DNA of 64,000 nt, taken from assembly GCA_965212195.1 (NCBI GenBank), contig CBDBUW010000017.1, forward strand, positions 372,001 to 436,000. The letters run 5' to 3'. This document shows, one piece after another, positions 35,128-43,500 of this stretch. The translations under genes were made by a program, and so were the position numbers. This stretch comes from JAJCYK01 sp965212195 (GTDB lineage: Bacteria > Bacteroidota > Bacteroidia > Cytophagales > Cyclobacteriaceae). The notes below the pieces were generated by a model. That model saw only the letters and a list, made by a program, of their open reading frames with translations. It made no database searches and was not told the DNA's origin. How positions within the stretch are numbered: the first letter of the stretch is position 1; each line of letters opens with the position of its first letter.

Positions 35128-35415
35128 TTATACTCCACTATAAAAGTCTATCACTTCACCTTCGGCTACTTTCACAATAGCTTTTTTGTAGGAAGCCGTC
35201 CTACCCGTGATGAGGCCGGACTTGGTGAATCGAGACTTGGACTTACCTTGATATCTCATGGTATTCACGTCTTCAACTGTTACCCCATACATCTGTTCAA
35301 CTGCTTGTTTGATCTGGATCTTGTTTGCATTTATGCTAACCACAAATCCATAGCGGCCTTCTTCGTTCAAGGCCGAGATCTTTTCAGTAACCAGCGGTTT
35401 AATCAATACACTCAT
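35128..35415 (-). CDS. rplW: 50S ribosomal protein L23
   Basis: A 95-residue L23: LIKPLVTEKISALNEEGRYG, INANKIQIKQAVEQMYGV and the loop KSRFTKSGLITGRTASYKKA. Docking site for trigger factor and SRP at the tunnel exit. Its ATG overlaps the rplD stop by 4 bases (ATGA), indicating coupled translation. Confidence 0.97.
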   Translation of the reverse strand: MSVLIKPLVTEKISALNEEGRYGFVVSINANKIQIKQAVEQMYGVTVEDVNTMRYQGKSKSRFTKSGLITGRTASYKKAIVKVAEGEVIDFYSGV

Positions 35416-36038
35416 TTAAGTAGGGTTTCAATTTTTTCAACAGAACTTTCACTGATTAACAGGTTGTCGGCATGCAGTACCTCGTAGGTATGCAGAGAAT
35501 CTACCGTGGTTACCTTAGCCTGAGGCAAATTCCTGCTGGAAAGAACAATGTTCTTGTTTGCTTCCGGAAGCACCAACAAAGTCTTCTTGTCCTGCAACTT
35601 CAGCGAAGTCAACAGTTTCAGGTAGTCCTTGGTTTTAGGAGCGTCAAAATTAAAATCTTCCAAGACCTTAATGCCATCTTCTTTGGCTTTATAGCTAAGG
35701 GCTGATTTGCGGGCTACTGATTTAAGCTTCTTATTTAATTTAAAGCCGTAGTCCTTAGGCCTAGGGCCGAAGGTCCGGCCTCCACCGCGGAACAGAGGTG
35801 ATTTAATACTACCTGCACGGGCGGTTCCCGTTCCTTTTTGTCGTTTGATCTTACGGGTCGATCCGACTATCTCCGCTCTTTCCTTGGCCTTGTGGGTCCC
35901 TTGCCGTTGATTGGCCATATATTGTTTGACATCCATATATATAGCATGGTCGTTGGGCTCAATGCCGAATATTTCATCGGCCAAGTCGATTTTTTTTCCG
36001 GAGTCCTTACCGCTGTTCTTGTATACTGAAACTTTCAT
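35412..36038 (-). CDS. rplD: 50S ribosomal protein L4
   Basis: A 208-residue L4: the long tunnel loop is visible as KRQKGTGTARAGSIKSPLFR, GGGRTFGPRPKDYGFKLN; then KEDGIKVLEDFNFDAPKTK and a Rossmann-like C-terminal part. In E. coli L4 regulates the S10 operon through its leader; the rplC leader here is a candidate for similar control. Confidence 0.97.
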   Translation of the reverse strand: MKVSVYKNSGKDSGKKIDLADEIFGIEPNDHAIYMDVKQYMANQRQGTHKAKERAEIVGSTRKIKRQKGTGTARAGSIKSPLFRGGGRTFGPRPKDYGFKLNKKLKSVARKSALSYKAKEDGIKVLEDFNFDAPKTKDYLKLLTSLKLQDKKTLLVLPEANKNIVLSSRNLPQAKVTTVDSLHTYEVLHADNLLISESSVEKIETLLK

Positions 36039-36040
36039 GA

Positions 36041-36673
36041 TTATTTCTCAAGTATCACCGTTGAATTCTTGGCGCCTGGTATTGCTCCACTTACTACAAT
36101 TAAATTTTCCTCCGGCATGATCTTTAGGACTCTCAGGTTAAATACCTTTACTCTGTCACCTCCCATTCTACCGGCCATTTTCATGCCTTTAAACACCCTC
36201 GATGGATATGAAGCAGCACCGATGGAACCTGGGGCTCTCAAACGGTTATGCTGACCGTGAGTGGCGTCACCCACCCCGGCGAAATTATGACGACGAACTA
36301 CACCTTGAAAGCCTTTTCCCTTGGAGGTTCCAATGGCTTCGACATAATCGCCTTCTTCAAACAGACTGCTGACTTCTAGGGTCTGACCTAAGGTCAATTC
36401 TTCTTCTGTGAGCAATTGGAAATCACGGAATTCTGCCAGCTTCAGTTTGGGTGAAGTCTTAGCCTTCTGAAAGTGACCTTTCATAGCTTTGGTGGTGTGC
36501 TTTTCTTTGCGCTCACCCCAGCTAAGCTGCACCGCCTCGTAGCCGTCAGTTTCCTTGGTTTTGATTTGAGTTACCACACAGGGACCCGCTTCAATAACCG
36601 TACATGGTATGTTGCGCCCGTTCTCATCGAACAAGCTGGTCATGCCAATTTTTTTTCCAATTATTCCAGACAT
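36041..36673 (-). CDS. rplC: 50S ribosomal protein L3
   Basis: A 210-residue L3 from ATG at 36671-36673 (MSGIIGKKIGMTSLFDENGR), with GKGFQGVVRRHNFAGVGDAT and THGQHNRLRAPGSIGAASYP. It is the first gene of the long operon down to rplQ, because a terminator and a full-consensus promoter separate it from rpsJ. The open frame upstream to 36739 runs through the leader and encodes nothing typical. Confidence 0.96.
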   Translation of the reverse strand: MSGIIGKKIGMTSLFDENGRNIPCTVIEAGPCVVTQIKTKETDGYEAVQLSWGERKEKHTTKAMKGHFQKAKTSPKLKLAEFRDFQLLTEEELTLGQTLEVSSLFEEGDYVEAIGTSKGKGFQGVVRRHNFAGVGDATHGQHNRLRAPGSIGAASYPSRVFKGMKMAGRMGGDRVKVFNLRVLKIMPEENLIVVSGAIPGAKNSTVILEK

Positions 36674-36746
36674 TTTTCTGAATTTTTGCCTTTCTATTTC
36701 TCTCCAATCTAAGCCCTGCCGCCCCCTGGCCTCCAGCAAAGGACTG
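36674..36746 (-). promoter_or_regulatory. rplC operon leader
   Basis: A leader of about 70 bases between the promoter and rplC. It is purine-rich, with a GC-rich first half able to fold (for example CTGG pairing with CCAG around AGG) and an A-rich second half before the ATG. In E. coli the S10 operon leader is the target of L4; equivalence here is inference, and I could not match a known leader class. Confidence 0.35.
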
Positions 36747-36777
36747 CAAAGATAGCAAATAATTAAATGTAACCAAA
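36747..36777 (-). promoter_or_regulatory. Promoter of the rplC-rplQ operon
   Basis: Minus strand: TTTG (36777-36774), exactly 19 bases, then TATCTTTG (36754-36747), then CAGTCC. This is a full match to the Bacteroidetes TTTG-N19-TAnnTTTG consensus with the CAnnCC discriminator. It lies directly after the rpsJ terminator. Confidence 0.8.
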
Positions 36778-36796
36778 GTTCAAGATTTCAAAACCC

Positions 36797-36836
36797 CAAA
36801 AAAAAGAACCAATAGATTTTAGGGTATTGGTTCTTT
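36797..36836 (-). terminator. Intrinsic terminator after rpsJ
   Basis: Arms AAAGAACCAATA (36803-36814) and TATTGGTTCTTT (36825-36836) pair perfectly over 12 bases with a ten-base loop. On the minus strand the stem runs into eight T. It ends the rpsL-rpsG-fusA-rpsJ transcript and separates rpsJ from rplC. Confidence 0.9.
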
Positions 36837-36855
36837 CCAAAAGGTCTTGGGTTTC

Positions 36856-37161
36856 TTATACTTTTATCTCTACATCTACCCCACTGGGCAGCTCCAATTT
36901 CATCAACGCATCTACAGTTTTGGTACTGTTCGAATAGATATCAACTAACCGCTTATAGGTACAAAGCTGAAATTGCTCGCGTGACTTCTTATTCACATGA
37001 GGTGAACGAAGTACGGTGAATTTTTCCTTGACAGTAGGCAGGGGAATAGGACCGCTTACTACTGCTCCGGTGGTTTTCACTGCGCGAACGATCTTCTCGG
37101 AAGATTTGTCGACCAAATTGTGATCGTAGGACTTAAGTTTTATTCGGATCTTTTGATTCAT
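36856..37161 (-). CDS. rpsJ: 30S ribosomal protein S10 (NusE)
   Basis: A 101-residue S10: QKIRIKLKSYDHNLVDKSSE, SGPIPLPTVKEKFTVLRSPH and VNKKSREQFQLCTYKRL. It also acts as NusE in antitermination. Here it is the last gene of the str transcript, 7 bases after fusA, and is cut off from rplC by a terminator. Confidence 0.97.
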   Translation of the reverse strand: MNQKIRIKLKSYDHNLVDKSSEKIVRAVKTTGAVVSGPIPLPTVKEKFTVLRSPHVNKKSREQFQLCTYKRLVDIYSNSTKTVDALMKLELPSGVDVEIKV

Positions 37162-37168
37162 AATATCT

Positions 37169-39298
37169 TTATTTTACAGCAGCGCCTTTCACTTTTTCAA
37201 TGATACCTTCTGCTAAATGCGCCGGCACCGGATCATAATGGGAGAAGGTCAAGGTTGCTGAAGCTCTACCGGATGAAATGGTCCTCAAATCTGTTACATA
37301 CCCGAACAATTCCGACAACGGAACATCAGCTTTGATTATCTGAGCACCTCCTTTGGAGTCCATTCCTTTCATGATACCTCGGCGCTTGTTAAGATCGCCG
37401 GTCACAGGTCCGGTATACTCATCGGGCGAAACCACTTCCACTGACATAATGGGCTCCAGCAGCTGCGGAGCGGCCTTCTTGGCAGCGCTCTTATAACCTA
37501 AGCGGGCAGCCAATTCAAAGGATAAACTATCGGAGTCCACATCGTGGAAAGAGCCGTGAAATAATTTTACATACATGGACTCGATGGGGTATCCCGCCAA
37601 TGGTCCGTTTTTCATGGCCTCCTCAAAGCCTTTTTGAACACTGGGTATATACTCCCGGGGAATAACTCCACCCACAATTTTGTTTTCGAATTCCAAACCG
37701 GGTTTTTCATCTTCACGAGGACCCATTTCGAAAACAATATCAGCGAACTTACCACGTCCACCAGTTTGTTTCTTATATACTTCTTTATGCTCCACCAATT
37801 TAGTGATGCTTTCCTTATAAGCCACCTGAGGGGCGCCTTGATTGATCTCCACTTTGAACTCTCGCTTCAATCGATCGATTATGATCTCCAGGTGAAGTTC
37901 ACCCATGCCTCTTAAGACCGTTTGTCCGGTCTCCTGATCGGTCCTGACACTTAATGTGGGGTCTTCCTCTACCAGTTTGGAGATGGCCACGCCCAATTTG
38001 TCTACATCGGCCTGAGCCTTGGGTTCGATGGCATATCCAATCACGGGGTCTGGGAAAGACATGGACTCCAATACCACGGGCGATCCTTCCTCCACCAGGG
38101 TATCACCGGTTTTAATGTCTTTAAAACCAACGCCGGCACATATATCACCGGCTTCCACTACATCGATGGGGTTTTGCTTGTTGGAGTGCATCTGCATCAA
38201 ACGTGAGATCCGCTCCTTCTTACCAGTCCTCATGTTGGTTACATAAGATCCTGCGGGCAATTTGCCGGAATAAACCCGGAAAAAGCACAGGCGACCCACG
38301 AAAGGGTCGGTAGCGATTTTAAAAGCTAATGCTGAAAAAGGCTGGCTTACGTCTGCTTCTCTGGTTACTGCTTCATCGGTCTTGGGATTGGTCCCTTCTA
38401 CAGGAGGAAGATCCATTGGTGAAGGCAGATAAGCACATACCGCATCCAATACTGCCTGGACTCCTTTATTCTTAAAGGCCGATCCGCACAATACCGGAGA
38501 GAACGACATATCGATCACCGCTTTGCGTATAGCCTCCATCATTTCTTCTTTGGTAATGGACTCCGGGTCTTCAAAGAACTTTTCCAGGAGTTCATCGTCG
38601 TATTCCGCAACACTTTCTACCAATTTCTGTCGCCACTCATCAACCGTTTCCTTGAGGTCATCCGGAATTTCCACCACTTGGTAGGTCATTCCACTGTCTT
38701 CCTCGTTCCATACAATGGCTTGATTGGTGATCAGATCAACTACCCCTTTAAAATTTTCCTCGGCTCCAATAGGCACTTGCAGGGGAACTGGATTGGCGCC
38801 TAATTTTTCTTTGATCTCGGTAACTACATTAAAGAAGTCAGCTCCGGAACGATCCATTTTATTCACAAAGCAGATACGGGGCACATTGTACTTATCAGCT
38901 TGACGCCAAACCGTCTCGGACTGCGGCTCCACTCCTGAAACTGCACAGAACAAAGCAACTGCTCCATCCAGAACTCTTAATGAACGCTCCACCTCTACGG
39001 TGAAATCCACGTGACCAGGGGTATCAATTATATTAACCCGATAATCGCTAGTGCCATCGATCGGCTGACCCTGCTCTGTGGGGTACTTCCAAAAAGTAGT
39101 GGTAGCAGCACTGGTGATAGTGATTCCCCGTTCCTGTTCCTGCTCCATCCAATCCATAGTGGCCGCACCATCATGTACCTCCCCTATTTTATGACTTAAT
39201 CCTGTATAATACAGGATTCGTTCTGTGGTGGTGGTCTTACCGGCATCAATATGGGCCATGATGCCGATATTTCTTAAAAATTTTAAATCTTTTGCCAT
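37169..39298 (-). CDS. fusA: Elongation factor G
   Basis: A 709-residue translocation GTPase starting MAKDLKFLRNIGIMAHIDAG (ATG 39296-39298). G motifs: AHIDAGKTTTTE (P-loop), DTPGHVDFTVEVERS, and NKMDRSGAD. Domain IV region with GRGKFADIVFEMGPRE and late PLSELFGYVTDLRTISSGRA. A TTG four codons upstream opens the frame but is unlikely to be used. Flanked by rpsG and rpsJ. Confidence 0.97.
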   Translation of the reverse strand: MAKDLKFLRNIGIMAHIDAGKTTTTERILYYTGLSHKIGEVHDGAATMDWMEQEQERGITITSAATTTFWKYPTEQGQPIDGTSDYRVNIIDTPGHVDFTVEVERSLRVLDGAVALFCAVSGVEPQSETVWRQADKYNVPRICFVNKMDRSGADFFNVVTEIKEKLGANPVPLQVPIGAEENFKGVVDLITNQAIVWNEEDSGMTYQVVEIPDDLKETVDEWRQKLVESVAEYDDELLEKFFEDPESITKEEMMEAIRKAVIDMSFSPVLCGSAFKNKGVQAVLDAVCAYLPSPMDLPPVEGTNPKTDEAVTREADVSQPFSALAFKIATDPFVGRLCFFRVYSGKLPAGSYVTNMRTGKKERISRLMQMHSNKQNPIDVVEAGDICAGVGFKDIKTGDTLVEEGSPVVLESMSFPDPVIGYAIEPKAQADVDKLGVAISKLVEEDPTLSVRTDQETGQTVLRGMGELHLEIIIDRLKREFKVEINQGAPQVAYKESITKLVEHKEVYKKQTGGRGKFADIVFEMGPREDEKPGLEFENKIVGGVIPREYIPSVQKGFEEAMKNGPLAGYPIESMYVKLFHGSFHDVDSDSLSFELAARLGYKSAAKKAAPQLLEPIMSVEVVSPDEYTGPVTGDLNKRRGIMKGMDSKGGAQIIKADVPLSELFGYVTDLRTISSGRASATLTFSHYDPVPAHLAEGIIEKVKGAAVK

Positions 39299-39312
39299 CC
39301 CGGTTCTCAATA

Positions 39313-39780
39313 CTAAAATCTAAAATGTGAAAATGCCCTGTTGGCTTCTGCCATACGATGAGTATCTTCTTTCTTTTTAATGGCCGAACCTTCGCCTTTA
39401 CTAGCGGCCACGATCTCCGCAGCTAATCGTTCTTTCATGGTTTTTTCACCACGCCCGCGGGAGTATCGGATCAACCATTTAATGCCCAATGAAATCTTGC
39501 GATTAGGTCGCACCTCTAGAGGGACTTGGAAAGTAGCTCCTCCAACGCGACGACTTTTTACCTCTACTGAGGGCATCACATTATTCAGGGCCTTCTTCCA
39601 TATTTCTAAACCATCTTCCTTGGTCTTGTCTTCAACCAAGTCAATAGCATCATAAAAAATGCCGTAGGCCACGGATTTCTTGCCATCCACCATTAGGTAG
39701 TTCACAAATTTAGTGACCAATTCATCCTTAAATTTAGGATCGGGTAAAACGTATCTTTTTTTAGGCTTAGCTTTTCTCAT
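39313..39780 (-). CDS. rpsG: 30S ribosomal protein S7
   Basis: A 155-residue S7: MRKAKPKKRYVLPDPKFKDE, GGATFQVPLEVRPNRKISLG and RMAEANRAFSHFRF at the end. Primary binder that organises the 30S head; in E. coli it regulates the str operon. It follows rpsL by 6 bases. Confidence 0.98.
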   Translation of the reverse strand: MRKAKPKKRYVLPDPKFKDELVTKFVNYLMVDGKKSVAYGIFYDAIDLVEDKTKEDGLEIWKKALNNVMPSVEVKSRRVGGATFQVPLEVRPNRKISLGIKWLIRYSRGRGEKTMKERLAAEIVAASKGEGSAIKKKEDTHRMAEANRAFSHFRF

Positions 39781-39786
39781 CTGAAA

Positions 39787-40161
39787 TTATTTTTTGGGCC
39801 TTTTGGCACCATACTTAGACCTACGTTGCAACCTGCCGCTAACGCCGGCGGTATCCAGGGCTCCTCGAATAATATGATATCGAACCCCAGGCAAATCTTT
39901 TACCCGGCCTCCTCTGATCAGTACAATGGAGTGCTCCTGCAGGTTGTGACCTTCGCCGGGTATGTAGGCGTTCACTTCCTTGCCGTTGGTGAGCCTTACC
40001 CTGGCCACTTTACGCATGGCAGAATTGGGCTTTTTAGGAGTGGTGGTATATACTCTGGTGCAAACCCCACGACGCTGAGGACAAGAATCCAATGCCGGAG
40101 ATTTGGATTTGGAAGTTAGCTTTTTTCTACCTTTTCTGACTAATTGTTGTATTGTAGGCAT
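39787..40161 (-). CDS. rpsL: 30S ribosomal protein S12
   Basis: A 124-residue S12: MPTIQQLVRKGRKKLTSKSK, CPQRRGVCTRVYTTTPKKPN, and the decoding loops KKPNSAMRKVARVRL and PGVRYHIIRGALDT. The Lys in TTPKKPN at the streptomycin-resistance position is the wild-type residue. First gene of the str operon, with its own strong promoter. Confidence 0.98.
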   Translation of the reverse strand: MPTIQQLVRKGRKKLTSKSKSPALDSCPQRRGVCTRVYTTTPKKPNSAMRKVARVRLTNGKEVNAYIPGEGHNLQEHSIVLIRGGRVKDLPGVRYHIIRGALDTAGVSGRLQRRSKYGAKRPKK

Positions 40162-40196
40162 TTATCGATATATCTTTTCCTTGAAATTTCGGAATG

Positions 40197-40227
40197 CAAA
40201 ATTAGTCAAATAGACCAACTATCCAAA
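40197..40227 (-). promoter_or_regulatory. Promoter of the rpsL-rpsG-fusA-rpsJ operon
   Basis: Minus strand: TTTG (40227-40224), 19 bases, TAATTTTG (40204-40197), then CATTCC. Full consensus match with the shared discriminator. A leader of about 35 bases precedes rpsL. No hairpin terminator was found between the DUF3467 stop and this promoter, so read-through from rpoC is possible. Confidence 0.8.
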
Positions 40228-40275
40228 CTAATATGGGTGTAAATAGTGAATAAATGCCAGTGGTTTTGAACGGGA

Positions 40276-40590
40276 TTAGGCCTCACCAACGGTACCACCA
40301 AAATTAATGGGAAACTTTGGAGCCTCCTCCGATTGTTTGATGGCTCCAAAAGTCTCCTCAAATTTTTGAATGTTATCCGACAAAGCCTTTAAAAGTCGTT
40401 TAGCGTGTTCGGGTGTGATCACGATCCGCGATTTGACCTTTGCTTTGGGAACTCCAGGCATGAGCCTGATAAAGTCAATGACAAATTCACTGTTGGAATG
40501 AGCGATCATGGCCAGATTAGCATAGATCCCTTCTGCTACCTCCTCCGTCAATTCGATATTGATCTGATTCTTGTTTGCATCCTCCGCCAT
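40276..40590 (-). CDS. DUF3467-family protein
   Basis: A 104-residue acidic protein (INIELTEEVAEGIYANLAMI, HSNSEFVIDFIRLMPGVPKA, IVITPEHAKRLLKALSDNIQ). This small family is common in Bacteroidetes next to rpoC; function is unknown. ATG start, 9 bases after rpoC, so part of the rpoBC transcript. No catalytic motif is visible; the fold is probably a small beta-rich domain with a C-terminal helix. Confidence 0.85.
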   Translation of the reverse strand: MAEDANKNQINIELTEEVAEGIYANLAMIAHSNSEFVIDFIRLMPGVPKAKVKSRIVITPEHAKRLLKALSDNIQKFEETFGAIKQSEEAPKFPINFGGTVGEA

Positions 40591-40599
40591 GATCTTTTA

Positions 40600-43500
40600 T
40601 TAATTGGTCTCTACTTCGGTTTTCTCCTCAAACTCCTTCTTGGACGACATCAGGGCATTGTACTCCTCCTGAGATCCTACAATGAGATCCTGGTATTCGC
40701 GACGGCCTGTACCGGCAGGTATCAAATGACCTACGATCACGTTCTCCTTAAGACCTCTCAACATATCGGATTTCCCTCTGATGCTAGCTTCGCTCAACAC
40801 TTTGGTGGTCTCCTGGAAGGAGGCCGCTGAAATGAAGCTTTCCGTACCCAGTGAAGCCTGGGTGATCCCCTGCAGAGTAGGCTTGGAAACGGCAGCCTGA
40901 GCATCTCTTACCTCCACAGTCTTCATATCCTTTCGTCTCAAACTACTGTTCTCATCCCGCAACCTCCTAGAAGTAATAATCATACCGACTTTCAGTCCTT
41001 CCGAATCTCCAGCATCGACAATCACTTTTTTGTCAAGGATGGTATCGTTCTCTTCCCGGAAGTGGAACTTGTCCACAATCTGCTTTGGCAAGAAGCTGGT
41101 GTCACCTGCATCCAGGATCTCCACTTTTTGCATCATCTGTTTTACGATGGTTTCGATGTGTTTATCATTGATCTTCACACCTTGCAGACGATACACTTCT
41201 TGAATCTCATTTACCAGGTATTCCTGAACCGCGGTGGGGCCCTTGATAGATAGTATATCAGAAGGAGTGATAGCACCGTCGGAAAGCGCATATCCGGCTT
41301 TAACAAAGTCATTGTCCTGAACCAGTATGTGCTTGCTTAAGGATACCAGGTATCGTTTCTTAATGCCGTCCTTGGATTCGATGAATATTTCGCGATTTCC
41401 TCTCTTAATGCCACCGTAGGTTACCACACCATCGATCTCACTAACCACTGCAGGGTTGGAAGGGTTTCGAGCTTCGAATAATTCTGTTACCCTAGGCAGA
41501 CCTCCCGTAATGTCCCTGGATTTACCCATGGTTCTAGGTATCTTGGCCAGTATCTGACCCGATTTGATACCATCGCCGTTTTCGATAGCCAAGTGAGCTC
41601 CAACTGGAATGTTGTAGCTCTTTGGTTCTCCCCGGCTGGGTTTCACGATTATGGCAGGGTTTTTAGATTTATCCTTACTGTCCACAATCACTTTTTCACG
41701 GTGTCCGGTCTGTTCGTCCGAAACTTCACGGAAGGTTATTCCTTCTTCAATTGCCTCGAACTCCACTTTACCGTTCATTTCGGATAGGATCACAGCGTTG
41801 TAAGGATCCCAGTAGCATAACTGATCGCCTTTTTTAACTTTTACTCCATCTTTTATACTAAGAAAGGCTCCATAAGGAACGTGATTGCTCACTAGTACTT
41901 TGTTAGTCTTCTCTTCTATGATCTTAATCTCACCGGAACGGCCCATCACCACTTCAACCTTATCACCGTCATTGTTGGTGGTTTTAACGGAACGCAGTTC
42001 TTCAAACTCGATCTTACCGGGGAACTTGGCCACAATCCTGGCATCGATAGCGATGTTAGAAGCGGTACCTCCCACATGGAATGTTCTCAGGGTTAATTGA
42101 GTACCAGGCTCACCAATAGATTGAGCGGCGATCACACCTACTGCTTCTCCTTGCTGAACCATGGAGCCAGAGGCCAGGTTACGTCCGTAACACTTAGCAC
42201 AAACTCCCCTTTTTGTCTCGCAGGTCAATACCGAGCGAATCTCTACTTCCTCCAGGCTTGTCTCCTCAATACGCATGGCCAATTCCTCAGTTATTTCATC
42301 ACCGGCGTGGAGAATAAGCTCTTCGGTGTGAGGATCGTATATGTCATGTACCGATACCCTTCCCAAAATACGTTCGGCCAAAGGCTCAACCACATCCTCG
42401 TTGTCCTTGAGAGCAGAAACCACCAGGCCTCGCAGTGTGCCGCAATCAGCCTCATTCACTACCACATCCTGAGCAACATCCACCAGTCGACGGGTCAGGT
42501 ACCCAGCATCAGCAGTTTTCAGGGCAGTGTCGGCCAGTCCTTTACGGGCACCGTGCGTAGAAATAAAGTACTCTATTACATCGAGTCCTTCTTTAAAGTT
42601 GGACAAGATGGGGTTCTCAATGATCTCTCCCACAGAACCCAGCAGGCTCTTTTGTGGTTTAGCCATAAGCCCTCGCATACCGCCCAGCTGTCGTATCTGC
42701 TCTCTGGAACCTCGTGCTCCGGAGTGCATCATCATATATATGGAATTAAACCCTTGCTGATCCTCTTCCAATTGGTTCATCAAGGTGTAGGTCAACTGAG
42801 AGTTGATCCTTGTCCAGATGTCAATTACTTGGTTGTAACGCTCATTATCGGTGATCAGGCCCATCAGGTAGTTGTTCCAAACGGCATCAACCTCTTCTTT
42901 GGCCTGAGTTACCAGATCGTCTTTTTCGTCTGGTACCTTCACATCGTCCAGTCCCATGGATAAACCACCCTTATAGGCCGACTGGAATCCGAGCTCTTTG
43001 ATATCATCTAGGAATTGTGCTGTTCTGGCCATTCCAGATACCTGGAACACCTGAGAAATAATTTGCTGCAGCTTTTTCTTAGTCAGCAATTCGTTTACAA
43101 ATCCTGCCTCATCCGGAACATACTGGTTAAAGATCACTCTTCCTGCTACCGTTTCGATGATCTGATATTCCAGCTCACCAGCCGCGGTGCGCATTTGTGC
43201 TCTTACCTTGATATGAGCGTGCTTGGACAACACCCCTTCGTTTATGGCGATGATCACTTCATGCGGGCTGTAGAACATCATATCCTCACCTCTAACCTTA
43301 TGCTGCTTGGTACTTCGACGGCCCTTGGTAACATAATAAAGACCCAGTACCATATCCTGCGAAGGCACTGTTATAGGTGCTCCGTTGGCCGGGTTTAAGA
43401 TGTTGTGTGAGGAAAGCATTAACAAGCTCGCCTCCAAAATAGCTTCATGACCTAATGGTACGTGTACCGCCATTTGGTCCCCGTCAAAGTCAGCATTAAA

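Noticed and set aside
36674..36739. 22-residue N-terminal extension of L3
   Set aside because: It lies in the leader of the rplC promoter and matches nothing in the L3 family.
42097..42963. 288-codon plus-strand open frame inside rpoC, and similar long ones inside rplP/rpmC (32249-32851) and map (25737-26204)
   Set aside because: They are antisense to conserved essential genes and the translations look like random reverse-frame sequence with no domain.
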